From the NCBI GenBank assembly GCA_016234305.1, contig JACRFM010000090.1, forward strand, positions 1 through 20,140: a stretch of 20,140 bases of DNA, read 5' to 3'. This DNA is from Candidatus Kerfeldbacteria bacterium. GTDB taxonomy: Bacteria > Patescibacteriota > Patescibacteriia > Veblenbacterales > UBA10138. A model generated the notes under the pieces. It was not told where the DNA came from and did no database searches. It was given only the letters and a program-made list of their open reading frames with translations. Below, in pieces: positions 19,496 through 20,140 of the stretch (position 1 is its first letter; each line of letters starts with the position of its first letter). The position numbers were made by a program, and so were the translations under genes.

Positions 19496-20012
19496 TGGTA
19501 GATAGGGTTAAGGTTTGAGAATTTTTTATTAAAGTCATGGTAATAGTTAAGTCGCTGTTCGTACCAGTAAAACTTAAACTAGAGATATACTCACCAATCA
19601 ATTTAGTTTCCTCAGTACTGTAAGTTGGTGAATAGCCGTTGGCATCAGTTTCATCATGACGCACATAAACAGCTGGCGCAATTGGGAAGTAATAGTGTCC
19701 GATTTCGCGATACAGATCAGTGCCCGAGAGATAGTAGCGGAGGTATTTAATAATGCCGTCTTCTAAGTTATTATGTCCATCCTCAAATAATATTTCATTG
19801 GCTGGTAGAGAAGTTACCACATCATTGGCTTGTCTTAATTCGCGGGCCAGGCGGTCAAGTAAGGCACGTTCGTTTTGTACAATTTCAGCTCGGTCATTGA
19901 TTTTTCTTTGAGTTTGTTGTGATAATATAAATATAGAATAAGTGGCCATTAGCACTATAATTACTAGGGCTACACCAACCATAACTTCAACTAAAGACAT
20001 TCCCCGTGACAT
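19470..20012 (-). CDS. PilW-like prepilin
   Basis: A 180-residue prepilin. The leader MSRG is followed by the class III signal: cleavage after Gly4 with Met at +1 and Glu9 at +5, in G-MSLVEVMVGVALVIIVLMATY, leading to a hydrophobic helix to about residue 27. The exported part has the long alpha-helix end (QTQRKINDRAEIVQNERALLDRLARELRQAND) and then strands. The pattern resembles PilW/GspJ-like minor pilins (RALLDRLARELRQA). The start is 1 nt after the stop of the preceding gene, with an AT-rich leader. The 3' end overlaps the PilX-like gene by 26 nt. No prepilin peptidase gene is in view, so processing depends on one elsewhere. Confidence 0.9.
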   Translation of the reverse strand: MSRGMSLVEVMVGVALVIIVLMATYSIFILSQQTQRKINDRAEIVQNERALLDRLARELRQANDVVTSLPANEILFEDGHNNLEDGIIKYLRYYLSGTDLYREIGHYYFPIAPAVYVRHDETDANGYSPTYSTEETKLIGEYISSLSFTGTNSDLTITMTLIKNSQTLTLSTNVSPRNTQ

Positions 20013-20013
20013 A

Positions 20014-20140
20014 TTATTTGTTGCTTAGTAAGCTGGTGAAGGTTAATAATTCGCTGCCACCTTGTCGGTTGGACCAAGTCACTGTTACTACGACTTTTTT
20101 AAGGCCGGAATCGCTTAAACTATTAACCAAGTTGCTATCA
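20014..20140 (-). CDS. Prepilin-like protein, 3' end only (cut by window edge)
   Basis: An open minus-strand frame enters from the right edge and ends with TAA at 20014-20016. The visible 41 residues end VTVTWSNRQGGSELLTFTSLLSNK. The VTVTW strand followed by a Gly-rich turn and a hydroxylated strand is typical of the C-terminus of PilV/GspI-like minor pilins, which usually precede PilW. Its start lies outside the window. Confidence 0.7.
   Translation of the reverse strand, partial: DSNLVNSLSDSGLKKVVVTVTWSNRQGGSELLTFTSLLSNK

Overview
The window looks like a piece of a small bacterial chromosome from the Patescibacteria (Candidate Phyla Radiation), probably a Parcubacteria-like lineage. The basis is gene style, not a search: compact genes with 0-5 nt gaps or 4-nt overlaps, almost no Shine-Dalgarno sequences, short single-domain versions of familiar enzymes, a divergent CTP synthase, a PEGA-domain beta-propeller protein, and a type IV pilus locus with pilM-pilN-pilO but no pilP or pilQ in view. 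Base composition is moderately AT-rich by eye. No tRNA, rRNA, CRISPR array, transposase or phage gene was seen.

Layout. Positions 1-2202 (+) hold an accessory set: a GNAT-like acyltransferase, a free-standing B3/B4 (PheRS beta-type) domain protein and two NUDIX hydrolases, the first with a one-base frameshift near its start. Positions 2204-4008 (+) hold two 86-residue ArsR-type winged-helix paralogues flanking a DsbB/BdbC-like thiol oxidoreductase and an AlkD-like HEAT-repeat DNA alkylation repair protein. Three 12-bp dyads of the form ATTCG-NN-CGAAT sit before arsR-1, before arsR-2 and before the next gene. Positions 4029-7337 (+) are a dTDP-sugar operon: rmlB, an FdtA/WxcM-type cupin where rmlC would be expected, a MazG-like pyrophosphohydrolase, rmlD and rmlA. 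Positions 7318-8670 (-) encode a membrane-anchored PEGA/beta-propeller protein, convergent with rmlA and divergent from murA (8746-9993, +).

An intergenic block of nested palindromes (about 10037-10165) follows murA. Then come an S41 C-terminal processing protease, an acylphosphatase and ribosomal protein bL9 (10220-12255, +), a 286-bp stretch with no convincing gene, and pyrG (12542-14182, +). A probably bidirectional terminator separates pyrG from convergent rpmA (bL27, 14523-14239, -). A C39-type peptidase lipoprotein candidate and a NifU C-terminal-domain protein follow (+). Positions 15684-20140 (-) are type IV pilus genes read right to left: a prepilin-like protein cut by the window edge, a PilW-like prepilin, a PilX/GspK-like protein with a large repetitive exported domain, then pilM, pilN, pilO and a small membrane protein.

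How it fits together. Three themes recur: making a deoxysugar nucleotide for surface polysaccharide (rmlB to rmlA), building the wall and envelope (murA, S41 protease, C39 peptidase, PEGA protein, DsbB), and building a type IV pilus. The most interesting structure is regulatory. The two ArsR paralogues have nearly identical recognition helices and no cysteines, and the shared dyads suggest that at least arsR-2 represses itself and may control the adjacent dTDP-sugar operon. A second recurring signal is a -10 box placed 6 nt before the ATG (dsbB, arsR-2, pilM), predicting leaderless transcripts in a genome that hardly uses Shine-Dalgarno sites.
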